From assembly GCA_964236105.1 (NCBI GenBank), contig CAXSBC010000004.1, forward strand, positions 124,001 to 188,000: a DNA stretch of 64,000 bases. Direction: 5' to 3'. This DNA comes from Lichenicola sp964236105 (GTDB lineage: Bacteria > Pseudomonadota > Alphaproteobacteria > Acetobacterales > Acetobacteraceae). How positions within the stretch are numbered: the stretch's first letter is position 1; every line of letters begins with the position of its first letter. Shown here piece after piece: positions 46,264-54,846 of the stretch. The notes under the pieces were generated by a model. It ran no database searches. It saw nothing but the letters and a program-made list of their open reading frames with translations, and was not told the origin of the DNA. Position numbers and translations under genes: made by a program.

Positions 46264-47343
46264 TCATTCCATTACGGGCGCCAGCCTGTTGACGGACTCG
46301 ACGTCGTCGCCAAGCCATTGCGGGTTCTTGGCGGTGCCGTCGAACGTGGCGCTGGTCTTGAACAGCTCGTACCTGCCGTCCAGCGCATGCGGCCGGCTGC
46401 GGGCGAGCAGATCGGCCAGGGCGGCCTGCTGCATCGGCTGGAAGGTGCGGGCGGCCTCGAAGGCCTGATCGAGGTCGCGCTGGCTCTCGATGCCGGTGAT
46501 GACCACCGACGTTGGCAGGTTGAGCGAATAATGCAGGTATTCGAGCGGCAGGATGGCAGCGCCGCTCTTGAGCAGGACGCTGTCGGCGAAACTCTTCATG
46601 CCGAGCGCTGCGATGCCATGCTCGACCAGATAGGGCAGCACGAGATGGGCGAAGGAGCGGAAATGCGCGTCCATGACGTTCAGCGGCATCTGCACGGCGT
46701 CGAAGTGGAAGCCGCGCTCGGCGGCGACGGCCAGCATCTGCAGGTGGATGCGCGGGTCCTTATGGCCGGTGAAGCCGATATAGCGCAGCTTGCCGGCCTG
46801 GCGCGCCTCGATGAACGCCTCCATCGCCCCGCCCTCGGCGAAGATGCGGTCGGGATCGTCATAGCGCAGGATCTCGTGGTGCTGCACCAGGTCGATGCGG
46901 TCGGTGCGCATCCGCTGCAGCGAGGTATCGATCTGGCGGGCGGCTTCCTGCTTGGTGCGGCCATCCATCTTGGACATCAGAAAGACGCGGTCGCGGTAGC
47001 CTCCCTGGTCGAGCGCCACGCCGACGCGCAGCTCGGAGCGGCCCTCGTTGTAGTCCCAGCAATTGTCGATGAAGCTGATGCCGCGATCGATGCCCTCATG
47101 CACGAGACGCACCGCCTCGCCGTCGCTGACCGCGTTCTTGCCGAGATGGAAACCGCCCATGCCGATGGCGGAGATCATCTCGTCGGTGCGGCCGAAACGG
47201 CGATACAGCATGTCGCCGCGCCGCTCGCCGGGATCGCTCAAGGCGGGAAGTGCCGTGGGATCGGCGATCCGGGTGATGGGCAAGGCGGGACTTGCCAGAT
47301 CCACATCGGACATCGTCGCCTGGACATCGGTGTCACGGTCCAT
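46264..47343 (-). CDS. Aldo/keto reductase
   Basis: 359 residues from the ATG at 47343, with AGGAGG 8 bases ahead. After a ~40-residue leader, LYRRFGRTDEMISAIGMGGF begins the AKR barrel. SFIDNCWDYNEGRSELRVGV supplies the catalytic Asp and Tyr, LMSKMDGRTKQEAARQIDTS the Lys region, and DRIDLVQHHEI the His. GIAALGMKSF and VVITGIESQRDLDQAFEAAR are the cofactor end. It would reduce carbonyl groups with NADPH; the substrate is unknown. The 45-residue N-terminal leader is unusual and may be partly non-coding if an inner Met is used. Confidence 0.88.
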   Translation of the reverse strand: MDRDTDVQATMSDVDLASPALPITRIADPTALPALSDPGERRGDMLYRRFGRTDEMISAIGMGGFHLGKNAVSDGEAVRLVHEGIDRGISFIDNCWDYNEGRSELRVGVALDQGGYRDRVFLMSKMDGRTKQEAARQIDTSLQRMRTDRIDLVQHHEILRYDDPDRIFAEGGAMEAFIEARQAGKLRYIGFTGHKDPRIHLQMLAVAAERGFHFDAVQMPLNVMDAHFRSFAHLVLPYLVEHGIAALGMKSFADSVLLKSGAAILPLEYLHYSLNLPTSVVITGIESQRDLDQAFEAARTFQPMQQAALADLLARSRPHALDGRYELFKTSATFDGTAKNPQWLGDDVESVNRLAPVME

Positions 47344-47471
47344 GAATGGGCCCTCCTGCTGGATGATGTAAGCTCTGACAGAAACCGGGGTTTCCCGATG
47401 CCGCCCCCGGCCACGCATCGCCGACCCTGCCGCGGCCGGTCTTTGCGACCGGGCCGCCCGCCGGCACGCGA

Positions 47472-47903
47472 TCAGGGCTTCAGGCGGTCCGGCGTCATAC
47501 CCCAGCGCGGCGGAGCCTCGTCGCCCGATTCCCAGTCCTCCGGCCCGGTCCAGGGCTGCCAGTAGCGCAGACGGAGCATGCGCGGCAGCAGCCACGCGAA
47601 GGGAGCAAGCAGAACCCAGAACACCAGATTGGCCATGCTGGCGAAGCGGAGATCGGGATGAAGCACCGGCACGAGGCGCAGCAGGATGACTAGGCCTGCC
47701 AGCAGGCCCGCGAGATAGCCCGCCAGCAGCAGCGTGGCGATGGCAAACAGGTAGCACACGTGCCAGTGCCGCCTGTGCAAACCGAGCGCCAGCACCAGTT
47801 GCAGCGCTATGGCGACGCCGATGACCGGCAGGATGGACCCGAGCCAGGTGTCGAACCCGTTGGCCAGAACCGGAATGAGGCCTTCCAGGGCCATGAACGG
47901 CAC
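47472..47903 (-). CDS. Small hypothetical membrane protein
   Basis: 143 residues with three likely transmembrane helices (ILPVIGVAIALQLVLALGL; CYLFAIATLLLAGYLAGLLA; NLVFWVLLAPFAWLLP) and a charged, Pro-rich C-terminal tail (WTGPEDWESGDEAPPRWG). No family is recognised. It starts with GTG at 47903; an ATG three codons in is also possible. It lies 8 bases after another small frame on the same strand. Confidence 0.6.
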   Translation of the reverse strand: MPFMALEGLIPVLANGFDTWLGSILPVIGVAIALQLVLALGLHRRHWHVCYLFAIATLLLAGYLAGLLAGLVILLRLVPVLHPDLRFASMANLVFWVLLAPFAWLLPRMLRLRYWQPWTGPEDWESGDEAPPRWGMTPDRLKP

Positions 47904-47911
47904 CGCCGCGC

Positions 47912-48121
47912 TCAGCAGGGTGTAGCCGACGATCCCGGCTGATATGCCTCGCGGCGCATGGCCGGGCGGCTGGGACGGCAGCGCGGTCCGGGGGCTCGTG
48001 GCGTCTTCGGGGTCGAATAACCGATCACGCGCATCTCGAGGCAGACATCCTTGCGCATGCCGCCGCTTGGTATCGACGACTTCCTGTATTTCTCGTCCCG
48101 CCGGTTCTGCTCGGCGCTCAT
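47912..48121 (-). CDS. Small hypothetical protein, low confidence
   Basis: 69 codons, basic (MSAEQNRRDEKYRKSSIPSG at the start). The only support is tight packing: its ATG lies two bases after the stop of the frame upstream, and its stop lies 8 bases before the membrane protein gene. No family is seen. Confidence 0.3.
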   Translation of the reverse strand: MSAEQNRRDEKYRKSSIPSGGMRKDVCLEMRVIGYSTPKTPRAPGPRCRPSRPAMRREAYQPGSSATPC

Positions 48122-48123
48122 GG

Positions 48124-48495
48124 TCAGACCGGCGGAGCGGCGGTCATCAGCGCGGTGCCGCCAAGGGTCGCGCCCTGCAACATGCCGATATCGCGCACCT
48201 GGCACAGCCAGCACGACCGCAGCCGGCCGACCGGAACATCTGGCAGGAGCATCAATGTGGCACCGTTACGCACCCACTGCACCGTCTTGTCGTCCTCGAT
48301 CCCGCTCGCAACCGCCTCGTCGCCTGATACCTCTGCGGCATGGAACGCGCCGTCTAGGAGAAACAGCACGACGGAACCGACAGTCGCAGCCGCGACGCTG
48401 ACCAGTTCGACCGTCGCGGCAACTGTTCCGTCAGCAATTCGGGTGCCGTCACGAAGATGACGCCGCCCCTGGCAGGCCGGCCCGTACTCCGTCAC
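48124..48495 (-). CDS. Small hypothetical protein, low confidence
   Basis: 123 codons from a GTG at 48495. The composition is protein-like, with a hydrophobic stretch (VELVSVAAATVGSVVLFLLD) and an acidic one (VSGDEAVASGIEDDKTVQWV). The last part has a WLCQ motif. No family is recognised. It could be the first gene of a three-gene unit with the two frames downstream. Confidence 0.35.
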   Translation of the reverse strand: MTEYGPACQGRRHLRDGTRIADGTVAATVELVSVAAATVGSVVLFLLDGAFHAAEVSGDEAVASGIEDDKTVQWVRNGATLMLLPDVPVGRLRSCWLCQVRDIGMLQGATLGGTALMTAAPPV

Positions 48496-48826
48496 GTCGC
48501 AGAAGAACGAGGCCTATCGCGCAGCATTTCCCGAAATGTGGAACCGGCCGCCAGTCGGTTCTACAGGAGAGGGCGGGATGCGGATGCGCGGGATGCGGAC
48601 CCCTGCAGGCTGCACCACGCCATGATGACGGCCGCGACGGATGCCGACGGGTTAGCTCTAACAATGGCGACCACGGCCATCCTTGCCGGAAGCGCGGTCC
48701 GGATGGCACCCGGCTTCCTTCAACTCCGATGAGGCTGAACGATCGTCGCAGGAGGCCGGTTGTCATGGTTTGACACGATGCCGCCTTCGTTGCCATCCAC
48801 GGTCCCAGCCCGTTGCAGGAGAGCCC
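48496..48826. other. Intergenic region upstream of corA
   Basis: About 330 bases between divergent genes. The frame of corA is open to 48683, but AGGAG points to the later start. Nothing else is recognised. Confidence 0.4.
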
Positions 48827-49795
48827 ATGTTCCTCGCCCATCCGACCGGACAGCCGCCGGTGGCCGTCTCGGACGAGACGCAAAGCAACGCGGCGGCCTG
48901 GCTCGATCTGCTGGACCCCACGGAGGAAGAGCGGACGCTGGCGCATGCCCTGACCGGCCTGCGCATCCCGACGCGACAGGAGGTGGAGGAGATCGAGAGC
49001 TCCAGCCGGGTCTACATGGAGGAGCAGACCCTGTATCTGTCGACGCCGCTGGTGCGACGCACCGACGACGCCTCCTTCACCTCGCCGGTCGGGTTCGTGC
49101 TCAGCCAGGACCGGCTCGTGACCATCCGCTATACGGACTACTCGGTGTTCGAGACCGTCGGGCGAAAGCTGTCGAAGCAGACGACGTCGCATAACGCCGA
49201 GGATTCGCTGCTGCTGCTGCTCGAGGCGATCATCGACAGGATCGCCGACGTGCTGGAGATTTCCGGACGCGAGCTCGACCAGCTCTCCAAACGGGTCTTC
49301 CATTCGCAGGATTCGGAGGTCGGCAACAACGATCGCGCGCTGCGTGCGCTGCTTCAAAAGGTCGGCAGGGAAGCCGACCTGGTTTCCTCGGTCCGCGACA
49401 GCCTGCTCGGGCTGCAGCGCATCGTCATCTATATTCGCGACAATGCCGACCGCCCGTGCCCGGAGCGACTCGCGGTGCGGCTGACCCTGGTGTCGAAGGA
49501 CATCTCGTCGTTGAGCGATTATGACGGGCAGCTCAACACCAAGGTGCAGTTCCTGCTGGATGCGACGTTGGGCTTCATCAACATCGAGCAGAACAACGGC
49601 ATCAAGATCCTGACCGTGGTGAGCATCATCGGCATCCCGCCGACCCTGATCGCCAGCATCTACGGGATGAACTTCAAGAACATGCCCGAGTTGAACTGGA
49701 GCTTCGGCTACTGGTATGCCCTTGGGCTGATGGCGATCACGATCGTGGTGCCGATGATCTGGTTCTGGCGCAAGGGCTGGCTCGGCGGGCGATGA
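48827..49795 (+). CDS. corA: CorA-family magnesium/divalent cation transporter
   Basis: 322 residues from the ATG at 48827 (AGGAG ahead). The N-terminal cytoplasmic funnel (AAWLDLLDPTEEERTLAHAL, PTRQEVEEIESSSRVYMEEQ) leads through a long helix to two C-terminal membrane helices. The selectivity motif is intact: SIYGMNFKNMPEL (GMN). The last residues WFWRKGWLGGR form the basic end typical of CorA. Pentamers let Mg2+ (or Co2+/Ni2+) in. The next gene starts 8 bases downstream. Confidence 0.9.
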   Translation: MFLAHPTGQPPVAVSDETQSNAAAWLDLLDPTEEERTLAHALTGLRIPTRQEVEEIESSSRVYMEEQTLYLSTPLVRRTDDASFTSPVGFVLSQDRLVTIRYTDYSVFETVGRKLSKQTTSHNAEDSLLLLLEAIIDRIADVLEISGRELDQLSKRVFHSQDSEVGNNDRALRALLQKVGREADLVSSVRDSLLGLQRIVIYIRDNADRPCPERLAVRLTLVSKDISSLSDYDGQLNTKVQFLLDATLGFINIEQNNGIKILTVVSIIGIPPTLIASIYGMNFKNMPELNWSFGYWYALGLMAITIVVPMIWFWRKGWLGGR

Positions 49796-49802
49796 CGGTG
49801 GG

Positions 49803-50351
49803 ATGGTGATGCTGGCACGAACGGGTCTCACGCAGCCGGCAATCCTGGCAGGTCTGACGATCTGCCTTGCCTGCACGGGCAGGGCGGCGGCGCAGCCGGC
49901 TCCGGACCCGGCCGCGGTCATGGCACGAATCGCAGCCGAGCCGTACCGGTATGGCGGGGCGCTGCAGGGCACGGTGCCGGGCGTGCGGCAGGCGGTGGAT
50001 CATCCGCCGGTTCATCTCTCGATCGGGCTTGCCGGACCGGCGCCGGACGGGCGGCTGCAGGGCGAGGCGATCCTGTTCACGGCCGACCGCCATCTGGTGG
50101 CGCTGGGCCAGGTGACCGGTCGCCTGACCGGCGGGCCGACGGCCGGCACCGCTGACTGCACGCTGCACCTGGCGTTGCCGGCGCAGGAGGTGGCGCTGTC
50201 GGGCCTGTGCACCGCAGACGCCCTGTCCGGGGAGATCGTCTCGCAGCCACGCCATGTGGCTCTGCTGACCAGGCTGATATTCTGGTGGGGGGACCGTGCG
50301 GTCGCCGGACGCTACTGGCTGACGCCAGCCTCGTTCGATCCGGGGCCCTGA
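49803..50351 (+). CDS. Hypothetical exported protein
   Basis: 182 residues with a signal peptide (TQPAILAGLTICLACTGRAA) and a Pro/Ala-rich start of the mature chain. It contains a pair of Cys (GTADCTLHLALPAQEVALSG, LCTADAL) that could bridge in the periplasm. No family is recognised. It begins 8 bases after corA, so it is probably co-transcribed. Confidence 0.65.
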   Translation: MVMLARTGLTQPAILAGLTICLACTGRAAAQPAPDPAAVMARIAAEPYRYGGALQGTVPGVRQAVDHPPVHLSIGLAGPAPDGRLQGEAILFTADRHLVALGQVTGRLTGGPTAGTADCTLHLALPAQEVALSGLCTADALSGEIVSQPRHVALLTRLIFWWGDRAVAGRYWLTPASFDPGP

Positions 50352-50571
50352 ACAAGGCCGTCGCCGGGCTGCTTGACGCGCGTGGGTGTGCCGCCCTATC
50401 TTCTTTTTGTCCCTCGGCAGGTCCCTTGCCGGTCCGGGATCCCTCCAGTCGGAACGTCGTCGGTCGACCCAGCGCGGAGCCTGCTCCGCTCGCGACCGGA
50501 CATGGTCGCTGCCGAACACGGCATGCGGCCCGTTCCCCCTCCCTTCGCACGATCGATCTTTCGAGGCGTCC

Positions 50572-51846
50572 ATGCACCTCGCCGAACTCAAGGCAAAAAC
50601 ACCTTCCGACCTGCTCTCCTATGCGGAGTCGCTGCAGATCGAGAACGCGTCGTCCCTGCGCAAGCAGGACATGATGTTCGCCATCCTCAAGAACCTCGCC
50701 GAGAACGACCAGGCCATCCACGGCGAAGGCACGCTGGAGATCCTGTCCGACGGATTCGGCTACCTGCGCTCGCCGGAAGCCAACTTCCTGCCGGGCCCCG
50801 ACGACATCTATGTGTCGCCGAGCCAGGTCCGGCGTTTCGGACTGCGCACCGGAGATACGGTCGAGGGACAGATCCGCGCGCCGCGCGACGGCGAGCGGTA
50901 TTTCGCGCTGCTCAAGCTCAACACCATCAATTTCGAGCCGCCCGAGGCAGTCAAGCACCGGATCAACTTCGACAACCTCACGCCGCTCTATCCCGACCGC
51001 CGGCTGAAGATGGAGAACGAGAGCGCGCCGGTGACCGCCAAGGGGCAGACCAAGGACTTCACCCCGCGCGTGATCGACCTGGTCTCGCCGATCGGCATGG
51101 GACAGCGCGCGCTGATCGTGGCGCCGCCGCGTACCGGCAAGACGGTGATGCTGCAGAGCATCGCCACCGCGATCTCGCAGAACCATCCCGAGGTGTTCCT
51201 GATCGTGCTGCTCATCGACGAGCGGCCCGAGGAGGTCACCGACATGGCGCGCACGGTGAAGGGCGAGGTGGTGTCGTCCACCTTCGACGAGCCGGCGACG
51301 CGTCACGTGCAGGTGACGGAGATGGTGCTGGAGAAGGCCAAGCGCCTGGTCGAGCACAAGCGCGACGTGGTGATCCTGCTGGATTCGATCACCCGGCTGG
51401 CGCGCGCCTACAACACCGTCGTGCCGTCGTCGGGCAAGGTGCTGACCGGCGGCGTGGATGCCAACGCGCTGCAGCGACCGAAGCGCTTCTTCGGTGCGGC
51501 TCGCAACATCGAGGAAGGCGGCTCGCTGACCATCATCGCCACCGCGCTGATCGACACCGGATCGCGCATGGACGAGGTGATCTTCGAGGAGTTCAAAGGC
51601 ACCGGCAATTCCGAGCTGATCCTGGACCGCAAGCTCTCCGACAAGCGCACCTTTCCGGCGATCGACGTGACCAAGAGCGGCACCCGCAAGGAGGAGCTGC
51701 TGGTCGACAAGAGCGCTCTGTCGAAAATGTGGGTGCTGCGGCGCATCCTGCAGCCGATGGGCACCATGGACGCCATGGATTTCCTGCTCGACAAGCTGAA
51801 ATACAGCAAGACGAACAACGACTTCTTCGATGCGATGAACACCTGA
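50572..51846 (+). CDS. rho: Transcription termination factor Rho
   Basis: 424 residues from the ATG at 50572. Rho N-terminal domain (LAELKAKTPSDLLSYAESLQ), RNA-binding cold-shock fold (EGTLEILSDGFGYLRSPEAN) and ATPase domain with Walker A APPRTGKTVML, Walker B VVILLDSITRLARAYN, Q-loop/R-loop region (SGKVLTGGVDANALQRPKRF), and the C-terminal MDFLLDKLKYSKTNNDFFDA. It is a hexameric RNA helicase that ends transcripts. The longer frame to 50386 is not conserved. Position just before the mnmE-mnmG-rsmG-par genes is the usual one near alphaproteobacterial origins. Confidence 0.96.
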   Translation: MHLAELKAKTPSDLLSYAESLQIENASSLRKQDMMFAILKNLAENDQAIHGEGTLEILSDGFGYLRSPEANFLPGPDDIYVSPSQVRRFGLRTGDTVEGQIRAPRDGERYFALLKLNTINFEPPEAVKHRINFDNLTPLYPDRRLKMENESAPVTAKGQTKDFTPRVIDLVSPIGMGQRALIVAPPRTGKTVMLQSIATAISQNHPEVFLIVLLIDERPEEVTDMARTVKGEVVSSTFDEPATRHVQVTEMVLEKAKRLVEHKRDVVILLDSITRLARAYNTVVPSSGKVLTGGVDANALQRPKRFFGAARNIEEGGSLTIIATALIDTGSRMDEVIFEEFKGTGNSELILDRKLSDKRTFPAIDVTKSGTRKEELLVDKSALSKMWVLRRILQPMGTMDAMDFLLDKLKYSKTNNDFFDAMNT

Positions 51847-51896
51847 CCGGGCAGGCGTCCAGGATGGGGGCCGGGCGATGACCCCGGCGCTTCTCG

Positions 51897-52871
51897 TCAG
51901 TCCGGGATCAGGATCGTGCTGCCGGTGGTGGCACGGGATTCCAGTGCCCGATGGGCCTGGGCCGCCTGCGACAGCGGGTAGCTCTGGCCGATCTCGATCC
52001 GCACGGCGCCGCTCGACACGACATCGAACAGTTCCGCCGCTGCCTGCTCGAGCTGGTCGCGCCGGCTGATGAAGGTCGTCAGCTTCGGGCGCGTGACGAA
52101 GAGGCTGCCGCGCGCCGCCAGCAGGCTGAGCGAGACGCCGGTGACCTCGCCCGAGGCGTTGCCGTAGCTGACCAGCAGGCCCCGCGGCGCCAGGCAGTCC
52201 AGGCTGGGCATGAAGCTGTCCTTGCCGACGCTGTCATAGACCACCGGCAGCATGGCGCCGCCGGTGATGCGCTTGACCTTCACCGCCAGATCCTCGAGCC
52301 CGATCACGGTGTGCGCGGCGCCATGCCGGCGGGCGAGCTCGGCCTTCTGCTCGCTGGAGACGACGCCGATGACGGTGGCGCCGAGATGGGCGGCCCACTG
52401 GCACAGCAGCAGCCCGACACCGCCGGCGGCGGCATGCACGAGGATGGTGTCGCCGGCCTGCAGCACCCGCACCTGACGCAGCAGCGCCTGCGCCGTCAGG
52501 CCGCGCAGCATCATCGCCGCCGCCGTCCGGGTGTCGATCGTGTCCGGGAGCTGCACCACGAGGTCGGCGGCAATGGTTCTGTGACCCGCATAGGCGCCGA
52601 GCTGGCCCGGATAGGCGACCCGGTCGCCCGGCTTCAGCCGGGTGACGGCAGAGCCTACGACCTCCACGATCCCGGCCGCCTCCATGCCGATCACGGCAGG
52701 CAGGGTCGGCAGCTTGTAGAGGCCGGTGCGATGGTAGACGTCGATGAAGTTGAGGCCGACCGCTTCCTGGCGGATCAGCACCTCCTGCGGGGCCGGCATC
52801 GGCATCGGCACGTCGTCCCAGCTCAACACCTCCGGGCCGCCATAGCCGTGGACGCGGATGGCTCTGGTCAT
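51897..52871 (-). CDS. qor: Zinc-independent quinone oxidoreductase (MDR family)
   Basis: 324 residues. GroES-like N-terminal half (RQEAVGLNFIDVYHRTGLYK, PAVIGMEAAGIVEVVGSAVT, LKPGDRVAYPG) lacks the zinc ligands of alcohol dehydrogenases. The Rossmann half has VHAAAGGVGLLLCQWAAHLG. This is the Qor type, which reduces quinones with NADPH. It lies 28 bases after ogt on the same strand, so both may share a promoter. Confidence 0.92.
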   Translation of the reverse strand: MTRAIRVHGYGGPEVLSWDDVPMPMPAPQEVLIRQEAVGLNFIDVYHRTGLYKLPTLPAVIGMEAAGIVEVVGSAVTRLKPGDRVAYPGQLGAYAGHRTIAADLVVQLPDTIDTRTAAAMMLRGLTAQALLRQVRVLQAGDTILVHAAAGGVGLLLCQWAAHLGATVIGVVSSEQKAELARRHGAAHTVIGLEDLAVKVKRITGGAMLPVVYDSVGKDSFMPSLDCLAPRGLLVSYGNASGEVTGVSLSLLAARGSLFVTRPKLTTFISRRDQLEQAAAELFDVVSSGAVRIEIGQSYPLSQAAQAHRALESRATTGSTILIPD

Positions 52872-52899
52872 GCCTGCAGGCCGAGGCCGGAGAGCGGGA

Positions 52900-53373
52900 T
52901 CATGCGGCGGACCGCCGGGCAGGGCGCTCGGCCGCCGCTTCGTGCGTCAGCAGGAAGCGCTTGGTCTCGACCCCGTCTCCCATCGAGAAGCCGCCAAGGT
53001 GCGACCGTGCGACCACGCGATGGCAGGGGATCAGGATCGGCAGCGGGTTGCAGCGGTTGGCCTGGCCGATCGACCGGGCGGAGCCGCCGGTCGATCGGGC
53101 CAGCTCGGCATAGGTGCGGGTCTCGCCATACGGGATCTCGCCCAGGGCGGACCAGACGCGCTGTCGGTAGGGCGTGCCGCCCGCCGGCAGCAGCGGGATG
53201 CTGAAGCGGATCAGGGCGCCGTCGAAGTAGGCGTCGAGCTGCTGCCGTGCCTCGCGGAGCAGCGGGGTCTCCTCCTGGTCGCGACTCCAGCCCCAGTCGA
53301 GCGCCACGATGGCGTCCTCTTCCTGTGTCATGGTCAGCGATCCGAGCGGAGAATGCAGTGACAACTGTGGCAA
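52900..53373 (-). CDS. ogt: Methylated-DNA--protein-cysteine methyltransferase
   Basis: 157 residues from a TTG at 53373, chosen because GGAGG lies 9 bases ahead and the family N terminus (LSLHSPLGSLT) starts there; the first ATG (53331) would remove it. The DNA-binding helix-turn-helix region GEIPYGETRTYAELA is followed by the active site PCHRV with Cys117. It takes the alkyl group from O6-alkylguanine or O4-alkylthymine onto this Cys in a one-time reaction. It is divergent from mnmE, with about 120 bases between. Confidence 0.9.
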   Translation of the reverse strand: MPQLSLHSPLGSLTMTQEEDAIVALDWGWSRDQEETPLLREARQQLDAYFDGALIRFSIPLLPAGGTPYRQRVWSALGEIPYGETRTYAELARSTGGSARSIGQANRCNPLPILIPCHRVVARSHLGGFSMGDGVETKRFLLTHEAAAERPARRSAA

Positions 53374-53494
53374 GACGGCCCGCCTCCGATGCCGGTTCCA
53401 GGACCGGCGAGGTCGCATGGCAGAGCAGGGCCGGAACCGTGTCAAGCGCCACGGGATGCGCACGTGCGCGGCCGGCGCCGAACGGGCGGTCCGG

Positions 53495-54784
53495 ATGAGC
53501 GACACGCCGCCCACGATCTTCGCCCGCGCGACCGGGACGGGACGGGCCGCCATCGCCGTGATCCGGATCAGCGGGGCGGCGAGCGGGCCGGTTCTCGATG
53601 CGCTCGGCGGTGGCCGCCCGCCGCCGAGGCGGGCGGTGCTGCGTGCGCTGCGCCGCACCGGCGCCGACGGGCCGGAGCTGCTGGATCATGCGCTGGTGCT
53701 GTGGTTCCCGGGACCGCGCAGCTACACCGGGGAGGACAGCGCCGAGCTGCATCTGCATGCCGGACCGGCGGTGGTCGAGGCGGTATCGGACGCGCTGGTG
53801 GCCCTGGGCGCCCGGCCGGCCGAGCCCGGCGAGTTCACCCGCCGGGCCTTCGGCAACGGGCGGCTGGATCTGCTGGAAGCGGAAGCCGTCGCCGACCTGA
53901 TCGAGGCGGAGACGCAAGCCCAGCGTCGCCAGGCGCTGCGCCAGGCGGACGGGGCGCTGAGCCGGCTCTATGACGGCTGGGCGGCACGGCTGCGACGACT
54001 GCTGGCGCATCACGAAGCGCTGATCGACTTTCCCGACGAGGATCTGCCGCAGGACCTCGAGGCCGCGGCGGCGGCAGGCATCGGGCAGCTGCTGGCCGAG
54101 ATGCGGCTGCACCTGGCCGAGGGGCAGCGGGCGCAGCGGGTCCGGTCCGGGCTGTTCATCGCCGTCAGCGGACCCCCGAATGTCGGCAAGTCCAGCCTGG
54201 TGAACCGGCTGGCGGGACGGGAGGCGGCCATGGTGTCCGAATGGGCCGGCACCACGCGGGATGCGATCGAGGTGCGGCTGGTGCTGGGCGACGTGCCGGT
54301 GACGCTGGTGGACACGGCAGGGCTTCGCGAGGCGGCCGATCCGCTGGAGGCCGAAGGCGTGCGCAGGGCCAGGCGCCACGCCGCGGAGGCGGATCTGGTC
54401 CTGCACGTGGCGGCGGAAACGGCGACGATGCCGTCCGGCGGAATCCGCGTCTGGAACAAGGTGGATCTGGCGCCGGCACCGCAGGGCTGGCACGGCGTCA
54501 GCGCGCGGACGGGCCAGGGCATCGAGGCGCTCGAGGCCGTGCTGGCCCAGGAGGTGCACCGGCTGACCGATGCCGGCGCAGCACCTCCGCTGACCCGGGC
54601 CCGGCACCGGGCCGGCGTGGCCGAGGCGGTCGAGCAGCTGGAGATGGCGGCACGGCCGGATCTGCCGGAGCTGCAAGGCGAGGCGCTGCGCCTGGCCATG
54701 CGGGCGCTGGGGCGGCTGACGGGAGCCGTCGGGGTGGACGATCTGCTAGATACGGTGTTCAGGGAGTTCTGCATCGGAAAATGA
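53495..54784 (+). CDS. mnmE: tRNA uridine-5-carboxymethylaminomethyl synthesis GTPase MnmE
   Basis: 429 residues. N-terminal tetrahydrofolate-binding domain (TIFARATGTGRAAIAVIRIS, GPRSYTGEDSAELHLHAG), G domain inserted in a helical domain: P-loop VSGPPNVGKSSLVNRLAGRE, EWAGTTRDAIEVRL, DTAGLRE, NKVD; and the C-terminal FCIGK whose Cys is conserved. With MnmG it modifies U34 of several tRNAs. The G domain seems slightly short. mnmG starts 62 bases downstream. Confidence 0.95.
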   Translation: MSDTPPTIFARATGTGRAAIAVIRISGAASGPVLDALGGGRPPPRRAVLRALRRTGADGPELLDHALVLWFPGPRSYTGEDSAELHLHAGPAVVEAVSDALVALGARPAEPGEFTRRAFGNGRLDLLEAEAVADLIEAETQAQRRQALRQADGALSRLYDGWAARLRRLLAHHEALIDFPDEDLPQDLEAAAAAGIGQLLAEMRLHLAEGQRAQRVRSGLFIAVSGPPNVGKSSLVNRLAGREAAMVSEWAGTTRDAIEVRLVLGDVPVTLVDTAGLREAADPLEAEGVRRARRHAAEADLVLHVAAETATMPSGGIRVWNKVDLAPAPQGWHGVSARTGQGIEALEAVLAQEVHRLTDAGAAPPLTRARHRAGVAEAVEQLEMAARPDLPELQGEALRLAMRALGRLTGAVGVDDLLDTVFREFCIGK

Positions 54785-54846
54785 CGCCTGCAGGACCAGA
54801 TGATGGCCCGGGGCACGCACCGGTGTAATACGGAGAGAAGCCAGGC

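Noticed and set aside
48449..49972. 507-codon minus frame opposite corA
   Set aside because: Shadow of corA, which has the GMN motif and a good ribosome binding site.
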